Of a DNA stretch of 64,000 nt, positions 37,955 to 47,084 are shown one piece after another. The number at the start of each line of letters is the position of its first letter. Position 1 is the stretch's first letter. The position numbers and the translations under genes are program-made. The stretch is from Desulfobacteraceae bacterium (GTDB taxonomy: Bacteria > Desulfobacterota > Desulfobacteria > Desulfobacterales > JAABSP01), in assembly GCA_011390345.1 (NCBI GenBank), contig JAABSP010000010.1:18879-82878 (forward strand). The letters run 5' to 3'. Under the pieces are notes generated by a model. That model made no database searches. It was given only the letters and a program-made list of their open reading frames with translations, and was not told the origin of the DNA.

Positions 37955-39682
37955 CTATTCCACCCGGAAGAGGTGGAGATGCTTCGGGTCGAGATACCCC
38001 TGGGCCACGGCTCCGTATTCGCTTTCGATCTCCCGGAAGATCTCTTCGAGCCCCTCCCCTGCCCTTTCGGAAATGGTCGCAGCATCCACGCCGCTCCTCC
38101 GGGAGAGCCAGTCGAGAAAAGAGTGCCGGGCAGCATCCGTGATCTCCCTCGACTGGGCTTGGCCTGCCCAGAGGGTTTGAAAAAAATTCGAAAAATCCTT
38201 CATTGGAATCGGTTCAAGCGTATCTTCGAGACCGATCTGATCCCTTGCCCAGAGGGTCAACAGCATCTTTTTATAGGTGAAGAAGCCGTCAAAATCGATC
38301 TCCAGGGGCAACTGCATCCTCGACAGCAGCGCATCCATCGCCATGACCCGATCCAGCAGAAGATCGGTTCTGTGGAGATCGGCAAGGGAGGCAAAATCCC
38401 GGTAGAGCATCCCGGTCTCGTAGTTGTCATAGTACATGGGCCTGGGAATCAGCAGTCCGCCGAGAACGCCGGTGAACTTTTCATCCCAAAAAGAGATGGG
38501 CAGCCCCCACCGCTCAAACCAGCAGCGCTTCTGCCACCGCTGAACCTTCCATTTGAGCTTCATGGCACGACCAAACCCCAACCGGAAGATGTCGGAAAGG
38601 GGATATCGGCGGATAATATCGGCCATGCGTGTGACCAAATCGGCCCCTTTTTTGCCCCCGGAAAGGATTTCCAGGCCGATGCTCAGATATCCGCTGGCCT
38701 TGTCCACCACGACAGAGAGCGCCTCCCGGCTTCGGATCGTCTGCTCGTCGGCCGAGATGATCTGATTGCTCAGCCCCGCAAATTCGATCTGAAGCTGCTC
38801 ATAGACCACCGTTTCATCCACGGCATGGAGGGCAATGGTAAAAAGGTTCTCTTCATCGAGCCCCTGAAAGGGATAGAGAGGAACCGGCACAAAGTTATCC
38901 CCGGAGACCTCCTCACGGGAAACGTATTTGTGCCGCTTCTTTTTCAGATCTTTCACCGACATCGGCTGATAGATGCCCACGGCCTCATGAAAGGGAAGAA
39001 ACCCCTTTTCCGCAAGGCGGACATTGCGCATTCGGAAGGCATCCTCCTCGTACTCCGCGGAGATGAAATTTTTAAACTCCAGCATCATCTTCTGATAGAT
39101 CTCATAATCCTGGTCCGCAAGGCGCTCTAAAAAATTGGAGAGAAAAAGATCCCGGATCTCGATATCCTCCTCCCCGTGGGAAGGCTCATCGGTAAACCGG
39201 TTGTAGAAGACCTCATCGATGGTGAAATAGCCATCCCCGAAATCCGATGGGTCCTGATCGTGCATCCGGATGCCCGCGTCCATGTTTTTGTGCATGTAGA
39301 ACTCGATGAACTCGGTTTTTTCTTCCAGCAGCCAGCGCACCAGACGAGGCGCGTCGGCCCTGGCCAGCAGATCGAGCCAGTGAGTCAGGGTCTTCAGGCA
39401 GAGCCGGTCCCGCTTCCAGACCTCGATGTCCAGCAGGTATTCCCACTGCCGGCCCGAGGCCAGCGACAGGATCTCCAGGGCATCCCCGGTTCCGATCTCA
39501 TGAACCAGGAAATAGAAGTCCTCTTCCGGAAAGGAGTGGACAACTGCCGCGGGATGCTTCTCATCCAGGATGGCATCCACAGCATTTTCCGGATTCATGG
39601 AGAGGATCTCCCGGCGCTTTTCCGCCAGATCTCTTGCCCGCTGCAGCGCGATATCGTTTTTTATTGTCTCGTCTGTCATCAT
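37955..39682 (-). CDS. DUF6178 family protein
   Basis: A 575-residue soluble protein without signal peptide or membrane helix, matching the DUF6178 family I associate with Desulfobacterota. Recognisable stretches are 'ILSMNPENAVDAILDEKHPAAVVHSFPEEDFYFLVHEIG', split here only for recognition: 'PEEDFYFLVHEIG', 'DGYFTIDEVFYNRFTDE', 'FRMRNVRLAEKGFLPFHEA' and 'FTGVLGGLLIPRPMYYDN'. It is acidic and largely helical. No catalytic motif is obvious and the function is unknown. It stands alone, bounded upstream by a strong terminator. Confidence 0.75.
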   Translation of the reverse strand: MMTDETIKNDIALQRARDLAEKRREILSMNPENAVDAILDEKHPAAVVHSFPEEDFYFLVHEIGTGDALEILSLASGRQWEYLLDIEVWKRDRLCLKTLTHWLDLLARADAPRLVRWLLEEKTEFIEFYMHKNMDAGIRMHDQDPSDFGDGYFTIDEVFYNRFTDEPSHGEEDIEIRDLFLSNFLERLADQDYEIYQKMMLEFKNFISAEYEEDAFRMRNVRLAEKGFLPFHEAVGIYQPMSVKDLKKKRHKYVSREEVSGDNFVPVPLYPFQGLDEENLFTIALHAVDETVVYEQLQIEFAGLSNQIISADEQTIRSREALSVVVDKASGYLSIGLEILSGGKKGADLVTRMADIIRRYPLSDIFRLGFGRAMKLKWKVQRWQKRCWFERWGLPISFWDEKFTGVLGGLLIPRPMYYDNYETGMLYRDFASLADLHRTDLLLDRVMAMDALLSRMQLPLEIDFDGFFTYKKMLLTLWARDQIGLEDTLEPIPMKDFSNFFQTLWAGQAQSREITDAARHSFLDWLSRRSGVDAATISERAGEGLEEIFREIESEYGAVAQGYLDPKHLHLFRVE

Positions 39683-39700
39683 CTGTCTTTTGAGTCTTTA

Positions 39701-39760
39701 AAAAAGGCTTTGCCGGAAGATCCTCAATATAAGGATGAGTTCCGGCAAAGCCGTCCTTTT
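39701..39760 (-). terminator. Intrinsic terminator after the ampG/Rpn-remnant region
   Basis: 13-bp perfect arms, GGCTTTGCCGGAA (39706-39718) and TTCCGGCAAAGCC (39740-39752), with a smaller ATCCT/AGGAT helix inside and A/T runs on both sides. On the minus strand a T run follows the stem. It separates the ampG-pckG transcript from DUF6178. Confidence 0.88.
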
Positions 39761-39838
39761 ATGAGCACAATTTATATTCCGCAGGCGGAAATGTCAATGC
39801 GGCGCGGAAAGCGCATCACAGGGGCCGCTGTAGGGAGT

Positions 39839-40201
39839 TCAAACCGTTATTGTGTTCAAAATCTTTATGAATTCATTGATCGATTTTACCGTAATGGCCT
39901 CATGGAAGAGCGTCTTCAAAACCGATGTGTCGTCTGTTTTCTCCACCGCCGATATGACGGAATGGGGAACGGTTTCGAATCTTGTCTCCAGGATCTCGAT
40001 GACGGCTTCTCTGGATCTTAGCTGAACACCCTTTTCGATTCCCACTCGCTCGATACTGCTGATATACGGCATCTTCTTCTCCTCCTCATATGCATAAACG
40101 GTCCGGCGAAAGTCCGCTCCGTCATAGATCGCTTCGATGATAATGGGCATCTTCTCAGGGGCTTCCGTTCTGATAACCGTCTTCTTCTGCGGCTGCTGCA
40201 T
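39839..40201 (-). pseudogene. Remnant of an Rpn/PD-(D/E)XK-type protein (C-terminal part)
   Basis: 120 codons from an ATG at 40201 that overlaps the end of ampG by 47 bases; no good ribosome-binding site. The part 'YISSIERVGIEKGVQLRSREAVIEILETRF' followed by 'DDTSVLKTLFHEAITVKSINEFIKIL' resembles the C-terminal tail of Rpn-family recombination-promoting nuclease proteins. The PD-(D/E)XK catalytic domain that should precede it is absent. I infer a broken copy left beside ampG; a small intact gene of unknown function is the alternative. Confidence 0.5.
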
Positions 40202-41444
40202 CACCGTCGATCTTTTCTTCAGGCGGAGAGAGTTTGAACAGAAGCAGCAGACCCGGGATGGCCAGCAGGGTACAGGCCACAAAGAAGCCGAACCAGTCCA
40301 TATGCTTGGCAAGATAGCCGCTGGGTGCGGTGATCAGATCCCGGGAAAGCCCCATGAAGCTGGTGAGCAGAGCATACTGGGTAGCGGTGAAGCGCCGGTC
40401 CGTGAGGCTGGCCATATACCCCATGAACGCGGCTGTGCCCATGCCGGCCGTCAGGTTTTCAAACGCGATCACACCGCCGAGTGCCGGGATGCTGTGGCCG
40501 ATCCGGCTCAGCAGGACAAAGCCAGCAGTGCTTGCGGCCTGGAGCAGGCCGAAGAGGAAAAGGGAGCGGTGGATGCCCATCTTCAGCATGATCATCCCGC
40601 CCAATCCTGCGCCGGCGATGGTGGCCCAGAAGCCGAAGAGCTTCACCACCGCGCCGATCTCGGTCTTGGTGAAGCCGATGTCGAGGTAAAAAGGGGTTGT
40701 CATGGTCGCGGCCATCTGATCCCCGATCTTGTAGGCCAGAATGAAGACCAGGATCAGCAGCGCCTCCCGGCGCCGGAAATACTCTACAAAGGGGTCGATG
40801 ACAGCGGCCTTGATGGTTCCCGGCTGACCCGGGGCCGGCGGCGGCTCTTTCGTGAAAAGGGTGGTGGCGATCCCCACAAACATACATCCGGCCATGAAGA
40901 GATAGACCCCGGTGAAGCTCATCTGATCGGCCAGAATCAACCCGCCGCCCGAGGCCAGCAGCATTCCGACCCGGTACCCGTAAACGTAAAGAGATGAGCC
41001 CAGCCCCAGCTCCTCGTCGGCCAGATCCTCTCTCCGGTAGGCATCGACCACGATGTCCTGGCTTGCAGAGAAGAAGTTGACCATGAGCGCGGCCATTGCC
41101 ACCAGAAATAGGGATTTTCCGGGATCAGCCAGCCCCAGCAGCGCGATGGCAAAGGTCAATGCGATCTGGATGAGCAGGAGCCATCCCCGGCGACGGCCAA
41201 GAAAGGGCAGGGTGTAACGGTCCAGAAAAGGAGACCAGAAGAACTTCGTGGAATAGGGGACTCTTGCCAGGGCCATCAGGCCGATGACCGCAAGATCGAT
41301 CCCCTCCTCCTGCATCCAGGCCTGAAGAACCGAAAGGGTGAGCAGCAGCGGAAGGCCGCAGGAAAAGCCCATGAGCAGGGACACGGACATCCTGCGGCTG
41401 AAGAGAACCCGCAGAAAGGTGGGCCGGCTAGCGCCGGCCATCAT
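40155..41444 (-). CDS. ampG: AmpG-type muropeptide/MFS transporter
   Basis: A 429-residue major facilitator with about 12 membrane helices. AmpG-like landmarks are 'GFSCGLPLLLTLSVLQAWM', 'KFFWSPFLDRY', 'RRRGWLLLIQ', 'SQDIVVDAYRRE' and 'FTATQYALLTSFMGL'. AmpG imports anhydro-muropeptides for cell-wall recycling. Here it follows PEP carboxykinase by 9 bases, and NamZ at the other end of the window could act on its cargo. The C-terminal tail is acidic and overlaps a nuclease-like remnant. Confidence 0.85.
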   Translation of the reverse strand: MMAGASRPTFLRVLFSRRMSVSLLMGFSCGLPLLLTLSVLQAWMQEEGIDLAVIGLMALARVPYSTKFFWSPFLDRYTLPFLGRRRGWLLLIQIALTFAIALLGLADPGKSLFLVAMAALMVNFFSASQDIVVDAYRREDLADEELGLGSSLYVYGYRVGMLLASGGGLILADQMSFTGVYLFMAGCMFVGIATTLFTKEPPPAPGQPGTIKAAVIDPFVEYFRRREALLILVFILAYKIGDQMAATMTTPFYLDIGFTKTEIGAVVKLFGFWATIAGAGLGGMIMLKMGIHRSLFLFGLLQAASTAGFVLLSRIGHSIPALGGVIAFENLTAGMGTAAFMGYMASLTDRRFTATQYALLTSFMGLSRDLITAPSGYLAKHMDWFGFFVACTLLAIPGLLLLFKLSPPEEKIDGDAAAAEEDGYQNGSP

Positions 41445-41453
41445 CGACTTCCT

Positions 41454-43424
41454 TCATCCATTGTATTCCATCAACTGCGCGGGCGTGACCAGAGCGCCGT
41501 ACTTCTCTTTCAAAGCCAGCAACCCTTTTTTCTGGGTCTCCAGGATCGTAAAGAGCTGCTCCGGAATCCCCGCGGTCTCCTTCCGGTAGGCGTCGATCTG
41601 GAGATCGACCCGTGAGAGGATATTGTCGATATAGAGGGAGAAGTGCTTGTTATAGAGTTCTTCGGGGTAGTCCTTTTCGATAGTCTCTTTGAACAATTTT
41701 TTGAGATCCGCGTACTTGGGCAGGTATCCGACAGGGGATTCGATGGCCTCTACGTCGCCGTGGGTCCGAAGCTCCAGCCAGGCCATCCAGGCCTTGACAT
41801 CCTTTTTCTCCCCCAGCAGTTTCTCGGTCTCTCCGCCTCTTGAGGCATCGGTGAGAAAATAGTTGAGCCCGGCCATCACAGGCCGCTTTTCCGGCTCGAT
41901 CTTGTCGCTGCCGAAGAATTGGAACTGGGCCTCCATATACCGGCCCAATGAGCCGGGAATGAAGGGCGCATTGGCCCAAGGCTGCCGCTTGACGCCCTTT
42001 GCCCCGACCTCGGTGGCTGTGGCCGCGGAGACGATGCAGGCCCCGATCACCACCCCCTCTTCCGGGGACCGGCCCACCCAGATGGGCGGCATGGTGTCGC
42101 TGTCCCGGCCGCTGTAGGTGATGACCCGGGTCTCGACGCCGGCCGGGTTTTCAGCCTCCTGGGAATAGTTGGCCAGGGCCGTCGAGGAGATGGTGCAGCG
42201 GGCATTGGGGTGGGAGATGGGAACCGGCTTCCCCTTCTCGTCCTTCATCCCTTTGTGCCATTCCCCCTGGAAGTTGACGCCCTTTTCAGGGGTCGGCTCT
42301 CCGTTGCCGACCCACTGGGGGACACCCTTTTCGTCGATCAATACATTGGACCATATCACCTCGTGCCCGGGATTCCGGAGGACCTCCATCAGCTTCGGGT
42401 CCCCGTCCCAGTTGACATCCTCGACAATCCCGAAGATCCCGCACTCCGGGTTGACGGAGCGGATGGTTCCGTCCTCGGCAATCCACATCTGGGCCAGATC
42501 ATCCCCGACAAAATGGTTTCCCGCCATAGCGGTGGTGGTCTTTCCGCATCCGCTGGGGGCTGCCCCGGCAAACCATGTCACCCGGCCTCCGGGCCCATCG
42601 ATGCCGGTGATGAACATGTGCTCTGCGGACTCGACCCCTTTGCATTCGTAGACGGAGCGGTCTACAGAGAAGCGGTGATTCCCCTTTTTGAGCAGCAATG
42701 TGTTGCCGGCATAGGTGCAGTTGAAACTGAAGGTTGTGCGGTGGCTTCGATCCATCATCACCCGTGCGTCCGGCAGATCCTCGGGCCGGTTCTTTCCCTC
42801 GCTGTGGACATTGGTGTAGAAGTGGCCCAGCCGCTCCACCTCTTTGTCAAAAGCCTCGAACGCGTTGCGGTAGAGAATCTCAGCGCTGTGGGACACATAT
42901 GTGGAGCTGGTGATCTCCAGGGCCGGGTTGGAGACCGGCGATCCCACGGGCCCCCTGGTGTAGCAGCCGACGATCATGATCATCCCCTCCATGATCCCTG
43001 CCATCTTCTCCCGGACAACTTCGATGCCCGCCTCCCGATCCATCTGAAGGCCAAGAGAGCTGATCTTCTCCTCGGGATTGGCGATGTAGTATGTCCGATC
43101 CACGATCCGGCCCTGCTCCTCCTTGAGATCGTAGTGGATCGTGTGCCCCTCCATCGGCAGGCTCTTCTCCTCCCCTTTTTTCAGGGAAAGCTCCCGGATG
43201 AACTGCCGGTCTTCTACGGAGCCGGTGTTGACATAGACCGAGTCGGGTCTGCACATTGCAATAGCATTTGCAATCTTTAAGGTGGCACCCGGGGTGCCGA
43301 TTTTTCGAATCCGCTCGAGATGAACTTTATCCATCTTCTCCGTAAAAAGTTTGTCCGCCGCCTCCGGTGTACTGATTCCACCGACCGTCTCCAGAATATC
43401 GATCCCTTTTTCAAATCGCAGCAT
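41454..43424 (-). CDS. pckG: Phosphoenolpyruvate carboxykinase (GTP)
   Basis: Interconverts oxaloacetate and PEP with GTP/GDP, in gluconeogenesis or anaplerosis; 656 residues. The nucleotide loop 'GAAPSGCGKTTTAM' with the reactive Cys, 'HFVGDDLAQMW', 'NPECGIFGIVEDVNW' and 'GRSPEEGVVIGAC' are visible, as is 'VYVNTGSVEDRQFIRE' near the N-terminus. It lies 67 bases after the DUF39 gene and 9 before ampG. The gapA-tpiA pair in the window could carry PEP carbon on toward sugars. Confidence 0.93.
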   Translation of the reverse strand: MLRFEKGIDILETVGGISTPEAADKLFTEKMDKVHLERIRKIGTPGATLKIANAIAMCRPDSVYVNTGSVEDRQFIRELSLKKGEEKSLPMEGHTIHYDLKEEQGRIVDRTYYIANPEEKISSLGLQMDREAGIEVVREKMAGIMEGMIMIVGCYTRGPVGSPVSNPALEITSSTYVSHSAEILYRNAFEAFDKEVERLGHFYTNVHSEGKNRPEDLPDARVMMDRSHRTTFSFNCTYAGNTLLLKKGNHRFSVDRSVYECKGVESAEHMFITGIDGPGGRVTWFAGAAPSGCGKTTTAMAGNHFVGDDLAQMWIAEDGTIRSVNPECGIFGIVEDVNWDGDPKLMEVLRNPGHEVIWSNVLIDEKGVPQWVGNGEPTPEKGVNFQGEWHKGMKDEKGKPVPISHPNARCTISSTALANYSQEAENPAGVETRVITYSGRDSDTMPPIWVGRSPEEGVVIGACIVSAATATEVGAKGVKRQPWANAPFIPGSLGRYMEAQFQFFGSDKIEPEKRPVMAGLNYFLTDASRGGETEKLLGEKKDVKAWMAWLELRTHGDVEAIESPVGYLPKYADLKKLFKETIEKDYPEELYNKHFSLYIDNILSRVDLQIDAYRKETAGIPEQLFTILETQKKGLLALKEKYGALVTPAQLMEYNG

Positions 43425-43491
43425 GGTCGTCTCTCTCCTTCAGATATTGTTGGCACGGCATCCATTGGCCGATGAAACCATTATAGGCAAT

Positions 43492-44664
43492 CTAAGGCGA
43501 TATCGGAAGGGTAAATTGCGGCTCTCCCAGCAGAAATTCTCCTTTGCCGATCCACTCCTTCAGGGTCTGCGCAATCTCCCGGGCTTTTACCATGCTGGAG
43601 AGGGGAACCGTGGGCACTTCCTCTCCATCGATACGGATAAAGCCGCTTTTAAGTTCGGCATAGCTCACCTGGCCGTAGCTTTTGGAGATTCCGTTGGGAT
43701 AATCGTGGCCGTAATCGACCACCTGGGTGAAGATCTCCTCGTCGGAGATGGCCGTAAACTTCACCATCTCTTCATTTAAAATGGGAATGGGAATCCCGAG
43801 CCCCACGGAAAGGGAGCTGCCGTACCCCTGGATGCTCACCCCGATCAGCCAGTCCGGATGCATTCCTTTGAGATCCCCCATTAGAAAGAGCGTGCCGGCC
43901 GGCGTCAGCGGAACCCCTTTTTCAGATCTTGCAGCGGACGGTTTGTGCTGGGTTCCGCTCCAGGTGACGTAACCGACGCCGCCGCCCAGAAAGATCCGGG
44001 TCCCAAGGCCGATGGTCTTGTAATAGGGGTCATTGAAGAGGGGGCTCAACTGGCCTGCGGAGCAGTAATTGGCATTGCCGATTTTCGGCTTGAGGGTCCC
44101 CATATAGGTGTAGACGGTCCGCTTGGTGGCATTGATCGCGCAGTTGTAGTTCTGATACCCGTTTCTGGGGTTGCAGAGAACCGCGTAGGGAAGGGATGCA
44201 AGGTCGATCCGCTTTTCAAAGGCGCGGCTCGGATAGCAGTCCGTGCCGTAAGCGGTGGCCTTCAGATTGACCCTTCTTCCGGCCAGCAGATCGTTGATCA
44301 CATGCCCCCCGCCATAGTTGAACTCCCCGGGCCGAACCCGGTTCAGCGGATCATCCTCGCACAGCTCCGTGGCCCCGATGTAGCAGTCGACCGCGGCAAT
44401 CCCCGTATAGGCCGGCACATTGTTGAGCCAGACCTTGGATGCCTTGATCCCCGGAACCGCATGGCCGAAATTGATGAATGCGCCCGAAGAGCACATCGGG
44501 GCAAAGGTTCCGGTCGTGACAACATCCACCCGCTCCGCCGCGGCCTCGGCCCCTTCGTCTTTTACGATATCGATGATCTCCTCGGCTGTTACCACCACAG
44601 CCTCTCCGGAGCGAATCCGGTCGTTGATCTGCTGGTATGTCTTTTCGATTTTATGTCTGCTCAT
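43492..44664 (-). CDS. Homocysteine biosynthesis protein, DUF39 family
   Basis: 390 residues. The ATG at 44664 overlaps the M23 peptidase stop as ATGA, so translation is coupled; the 33 extra upstream codons lie inside that gene. Landmarks are 'TTGTFAPMCSSGAFINFGH', 'AVDCYIGAT', 'GGGHVINDLLAG', 'AYGTDCYPS', 'NCAINATKRTVYTYMG' and 'RIFLGGGVGYVTW'. The methanogen and sulfate-reducer homologues (COG1900) help turn aspartate semialdehyde and sulfide into homocysteine. No C-terminal CBS or ferredoxin domain is attached, and no separate partner gene is adjacent. Confidence 0.88.
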   Translation of the reverse strand: MSRHKIEKTYQQINDRIRSGEAVVVTAEEIIDIVKDEGAEAAAERVDVVTTGTFAPMCSSGAFINFGHAVPGIKASKVWLNNVPAYTGIAAVDCYIGATELCEDDPLNRVRPGEFNYGGGHVINDLLAGRRVNLKATAYGTDCYPSRAFEKRIDLASLPYAVLCNPRNGYQNYNCAINATKRTVYTYMGTLKPKIGNANYCSAGQLSPLFNDPYYKTIGLGTRIFLGGGVGYVTWSGTQHKPSAARSEKGVPLTPAGTLFLMGDLKGMHPDWLIGVSIQGYGSSLSVGLGIPIPILNEEMVKFTAISDEEIFTQVVDYGHDYPNGISKSYGQVSYAELKSGFIRIDGEEVPTVPLSSMVKAREIAQTLKEWIGKGEFLLGEPQFTLPISP

Positions 44665-46130
44665 CCCTGTTCCCTGCTCTCCAGACCCCGCGCCCGGAGT
44701 TCCACGCGCACGGTTTCGATCTTGTCGGTGATATTGTTTTCGATCCATTTTCGGTCCCACCACTCCACAGGATCGACAAAGATATTTTGAATCATCATTC
44801 CGAAGTGGAGATGATCGCCCCCGGCAAGGCCGGTGATGCCGGTGCGGCCGATGATCTCCTCCTTTTCAACCATCTGCCCCTCGGCCACATCAATGCCGCT
44901 GAGATGGGAATAGGTGCTGCAGAGGCCGAAGCCGTGGTCGATCACCACCGTCTTTCCGTAGATCCCCACAGGGCCGGCAAAGAGCACCTTTCCATAATTT
45001 GCGGCCGGCACCGGGGTCCGGCTCAATGCCGCGAGGTCGATGCCGAGATGAACCTGGTGATCGATGATCTGCCCATCGTACTGGTATGCCCTGTGATCCG
45101 CAAAGGAGGACTGCCGGGCCGATTTGGGCAGCCGGAGAAACTCTTCTTCCCAATACATCACGGGCTCGCTCTTCCCGCACACCTGCAGAAAGGTCTCGTT
45201 GTTCTGCCGCCGCAGCTCCCGATTGATCCATAGAAACCTCTCCCCGAGGCTCTTCTCCTCCAGGTCCGGGATCAGGGGCTCGAACTCCGGCAGCTTCGAT
45301 TCCAGAAACCGGTCCGATATGGGGATGGTTGACTGCCGGAAACGTGCATCCCGGATATAATGGGGGAAACCGGCCTTGGAACGGTTTCCGGCCCGATCTT
45401 CTGCCATCAGAAAAAGATCGGTCCCCCGTCCCTGATCATGGTTCAGCGCGATAAAGGCCATAAAGACCGCAGGATCGGTTTTTCCGAAGATCTCTGCCGC
45501 GGGATACCCCTGGTAGAAGAAGTCTCCGGCCTGAACCCCGTGTTTTGGACAGGATTCATTCAAAGAATAGATCACCAGCCCAGAGCCCCCCTGTTCGATA
45601 TTGTGGACATCGGAGAAGATCCGGATCTGCGGACGCTTCGTGTCGATGAGGATAGATTTATTGATCACGGTTCGATTGCCGCCCAGCCAGTCCCGCCAGG
45701 CATAATCGACGGCGGTGATCCGCAGGGCCGCCTCTCCGTCGGCCATCCCCGCGGATTTCAGGTTGAATTCGATGGTCTCGGTCATCTGCTTGACCTTTCC
45801 GCCCCGAAAGAAATCCTGGGCATGAAAGGACTTTTCCAGCAGCACCACAGAACTATCCTTTCCCGTCAGATCGACCCGGATGCGTCGCAGTCCGCTGCCG
45901 GGGTCTCTTGCCGAAAGGGTGAACTGCCCCTCAGCACCGAAGGCATCACCGCCCATATCCACGGCCACGGCCGGGGGTTCCCCCTCCAGCTTGATGGCCA
46001 GAAACGAACCGATCCCGAGAAGGATCAGGATCACAAATCCCCAGAACAACCATTTTATTGAAAACCCGCTTCGTCTTTTCAAAACCTGTTCGGACTCCTT
46101 TGCTTTCGGTCTAAATATTCTGCGAATCAT
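44661..46130 (-). CDS. M23-family metallopeptidase, membrane anchored
   Basis: 489 residues: an N-terminal transmembrane helix ('WLFWGFVILILLGIGSFLAI', about 29-48), periplasmic Ig-like regions with 'LTGKDSSVVLLEKSF' and 'VDYAWRDWLGGNRTV', and a C-terminal LytM domain. Zinc ligands are in 'HLGIDLAA' and 'HLHFGMM', with 'YSHLSGID' between. Such enzymes cut peptidoglycan cross-bridges or activate amidases. It is divergent from kdsA and coupled to the DUF39 gene, an odd metabolic partner. Confidence 0.9.
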   Translation of the reverse strand: MIRRIFRPKAKESEQVLKRRSGFSIKWLFWGFVILILLGIGSFLAIKLEGEPPAVAVDMGGDAFGAEGQFTLSARDPGSGLRRIRVDLTGKDSSVVLLEKSFHAQDFFRGGKVKQMTETIEFNLKSAGMADGEAALRITAVDYAWRDWLGGNRTVINKSILIDTKRPQIRIFSDVHNIEQGGSGLVIYSLNESCPKHGVQAGDFFYQGYPAAEIFGKTDPAVFMAFIALNHDQGRGTDLFLMAEDRAGNRSKAGFPHYIRDARFRQSTIPISDRFLESKLPEFEPLIPDLEEKSLGERFLWINRELRRQNNETFLQVCGKSEPVMYWEEEFLRLPKSARQSSFADHRAYQYDGQIIDHQVHLGIDLAALSRTPVPAANYGKVLFAGPVGIYGKTVVIDHGFGLCSTYSHLSGIDVAEGQMVEKEEIIGRTGITGLAGGDHLHFGMMIQNIFVDPVEWWDRKWIENNITDKIETVRVELRARGLESREQG

Positions 46131-46170
46131 ATCAATTCAATTGTCGGGAATCAAGGCCGTTTTTCGTTTC

Positions 46171-46199
46171 TTGACTTTTGGCGCGGGCCGGGGTAAGAA
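46171..46199 (+). promoter_or_regulatory. Predicted kdsA promoter close to the start codon
   Basis: TTGACT (46171-46176), a 17-base spacer and TAAGAA (46194-46199). Transcription would begin about 46206, next to the kdsA ATG at 46207, which lacks a clear ribosome-binding site. The -10 match is weak. It resembles the arrangement before tilS. Confidence 0.35.
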
Positions 46200-46206
46200 C
46201 TTTGAT

Positions 46207-47031
46207 ATGGACAATTTTGTTGAAATCGGAAATATCCGGATCGGGGGCATGTCCGATCTTCTGCTGATCGCAGGGCCATGTGTAATCGAGGACGAGGAGA
46301 TCACTCTCCGGATCGCGGCCCATCTTGCCGGGCTGACCCGGGATATGGGGATTCCCCTCGTCTTCAAGGCATCCTATGACAAGGCCAACAGGACATCTGT
46401 TCAGAGCTTCCGGGGGCCGGGCATCGAAAGGGGATTGAAGATCCTCGACCGGGTCAAAGCCGAGACCGGCCTCATGATCCTGTCGGACATCCATCATCCC
46501 GAAGAGGCAGCCCCTGCCGCAGAAGTCCTTGATATCCTACAGATCCCTGCACTTCTGTGCCGGCAGACGGATCTGCTTCTAGCCGCGGCCCGAACCGGCA
46601 GACCCGTCAACATAAAAAAAGGGCAGTTCATGGCTCCCTGGGATATGAGAAATGCCGCTGAAAAGTTGACGAGTGGGGGGTGCCGACACATATTACTGAC
46701 GGAGCGGGGAACTTCGTTCGGATACAATAATCTCGTCTCCGACTTCAGAGGCATCCCGATCCTGCAGGAGAGCGGCTGGCCCGTGATCTTCGACGCCACA
46801 CACAGCGTGCAGCTTCCGGGCGGCGGCGGAGACCGCTCGGCCGGGGAGCGCGCTTTTGCCCCCATACTGGCCAGAGCGGCCGTTGGTGCGGGCGCGGACG
46901 GCATTTTTCTGGAGGTTCATCCGGACCCGGATCGGGCCCTCTGCGACGGACCAAACTCCATTCCGCTGGAGGATCTCGAGGGTCTGTTGCGCCAGCTTCA
47001 AAGCATTCGAAAGGCAGTGACCCAGGGATAA
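46207..47031 (+). CDS. kdsA: 3-deoxy-8-phosphooctulonate (Kdo-8-P) synthase
   Basis: Condenses arabinose-5-phosphate with PEP to Kdo-8-phosphate for LPS inner core; 274 residues. Motifs are 'LLIAGPCVIEDEE', 'FKASYDKANRTS', 'GPGIERGLKIL', 'LSDIHHPEEA', 'NIKKGQFMAPWDM', 'LTERGTSFGYNNLVSD', 'DATHSVQLPGG' and 'LEVHPDPDRALCDGPNS'. The ATG at 46207 begins the normal N-terminus; the open frame upstream is a shadow of the peptidase gene. First gene of a run reaching to rpoN and beyond. Confidence 0.97.
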   Translation: MDNFVEIGNIRIGGMSDLLLIAGPCVIEDEEITLRIAAHLAGLTRDMGIPLVFKASYDKANRTSVQSFRGPGIERGLKILDRVKAETGLMILSDIHHPEEAAPAAEVLDILQIPALLCRQTDLLLAAARTGRPVNIKKGQFMAPWDMRNAAEKLTSGGCRHILLTERGTSFGYNNLVSDFRGIPILQESGWPVIFDATHSVQLPGGGGDRSAGERAFAPILARAAVGAGADGIFLEVHPDPDRALCDGPNSIPLEDLEGLLRQLQSIRKAVTQG

Positions 47032-47084
47032 TCCCATGCATGATTCCAAAACATAATTGAATGACACAATATGGAAATCATCAT

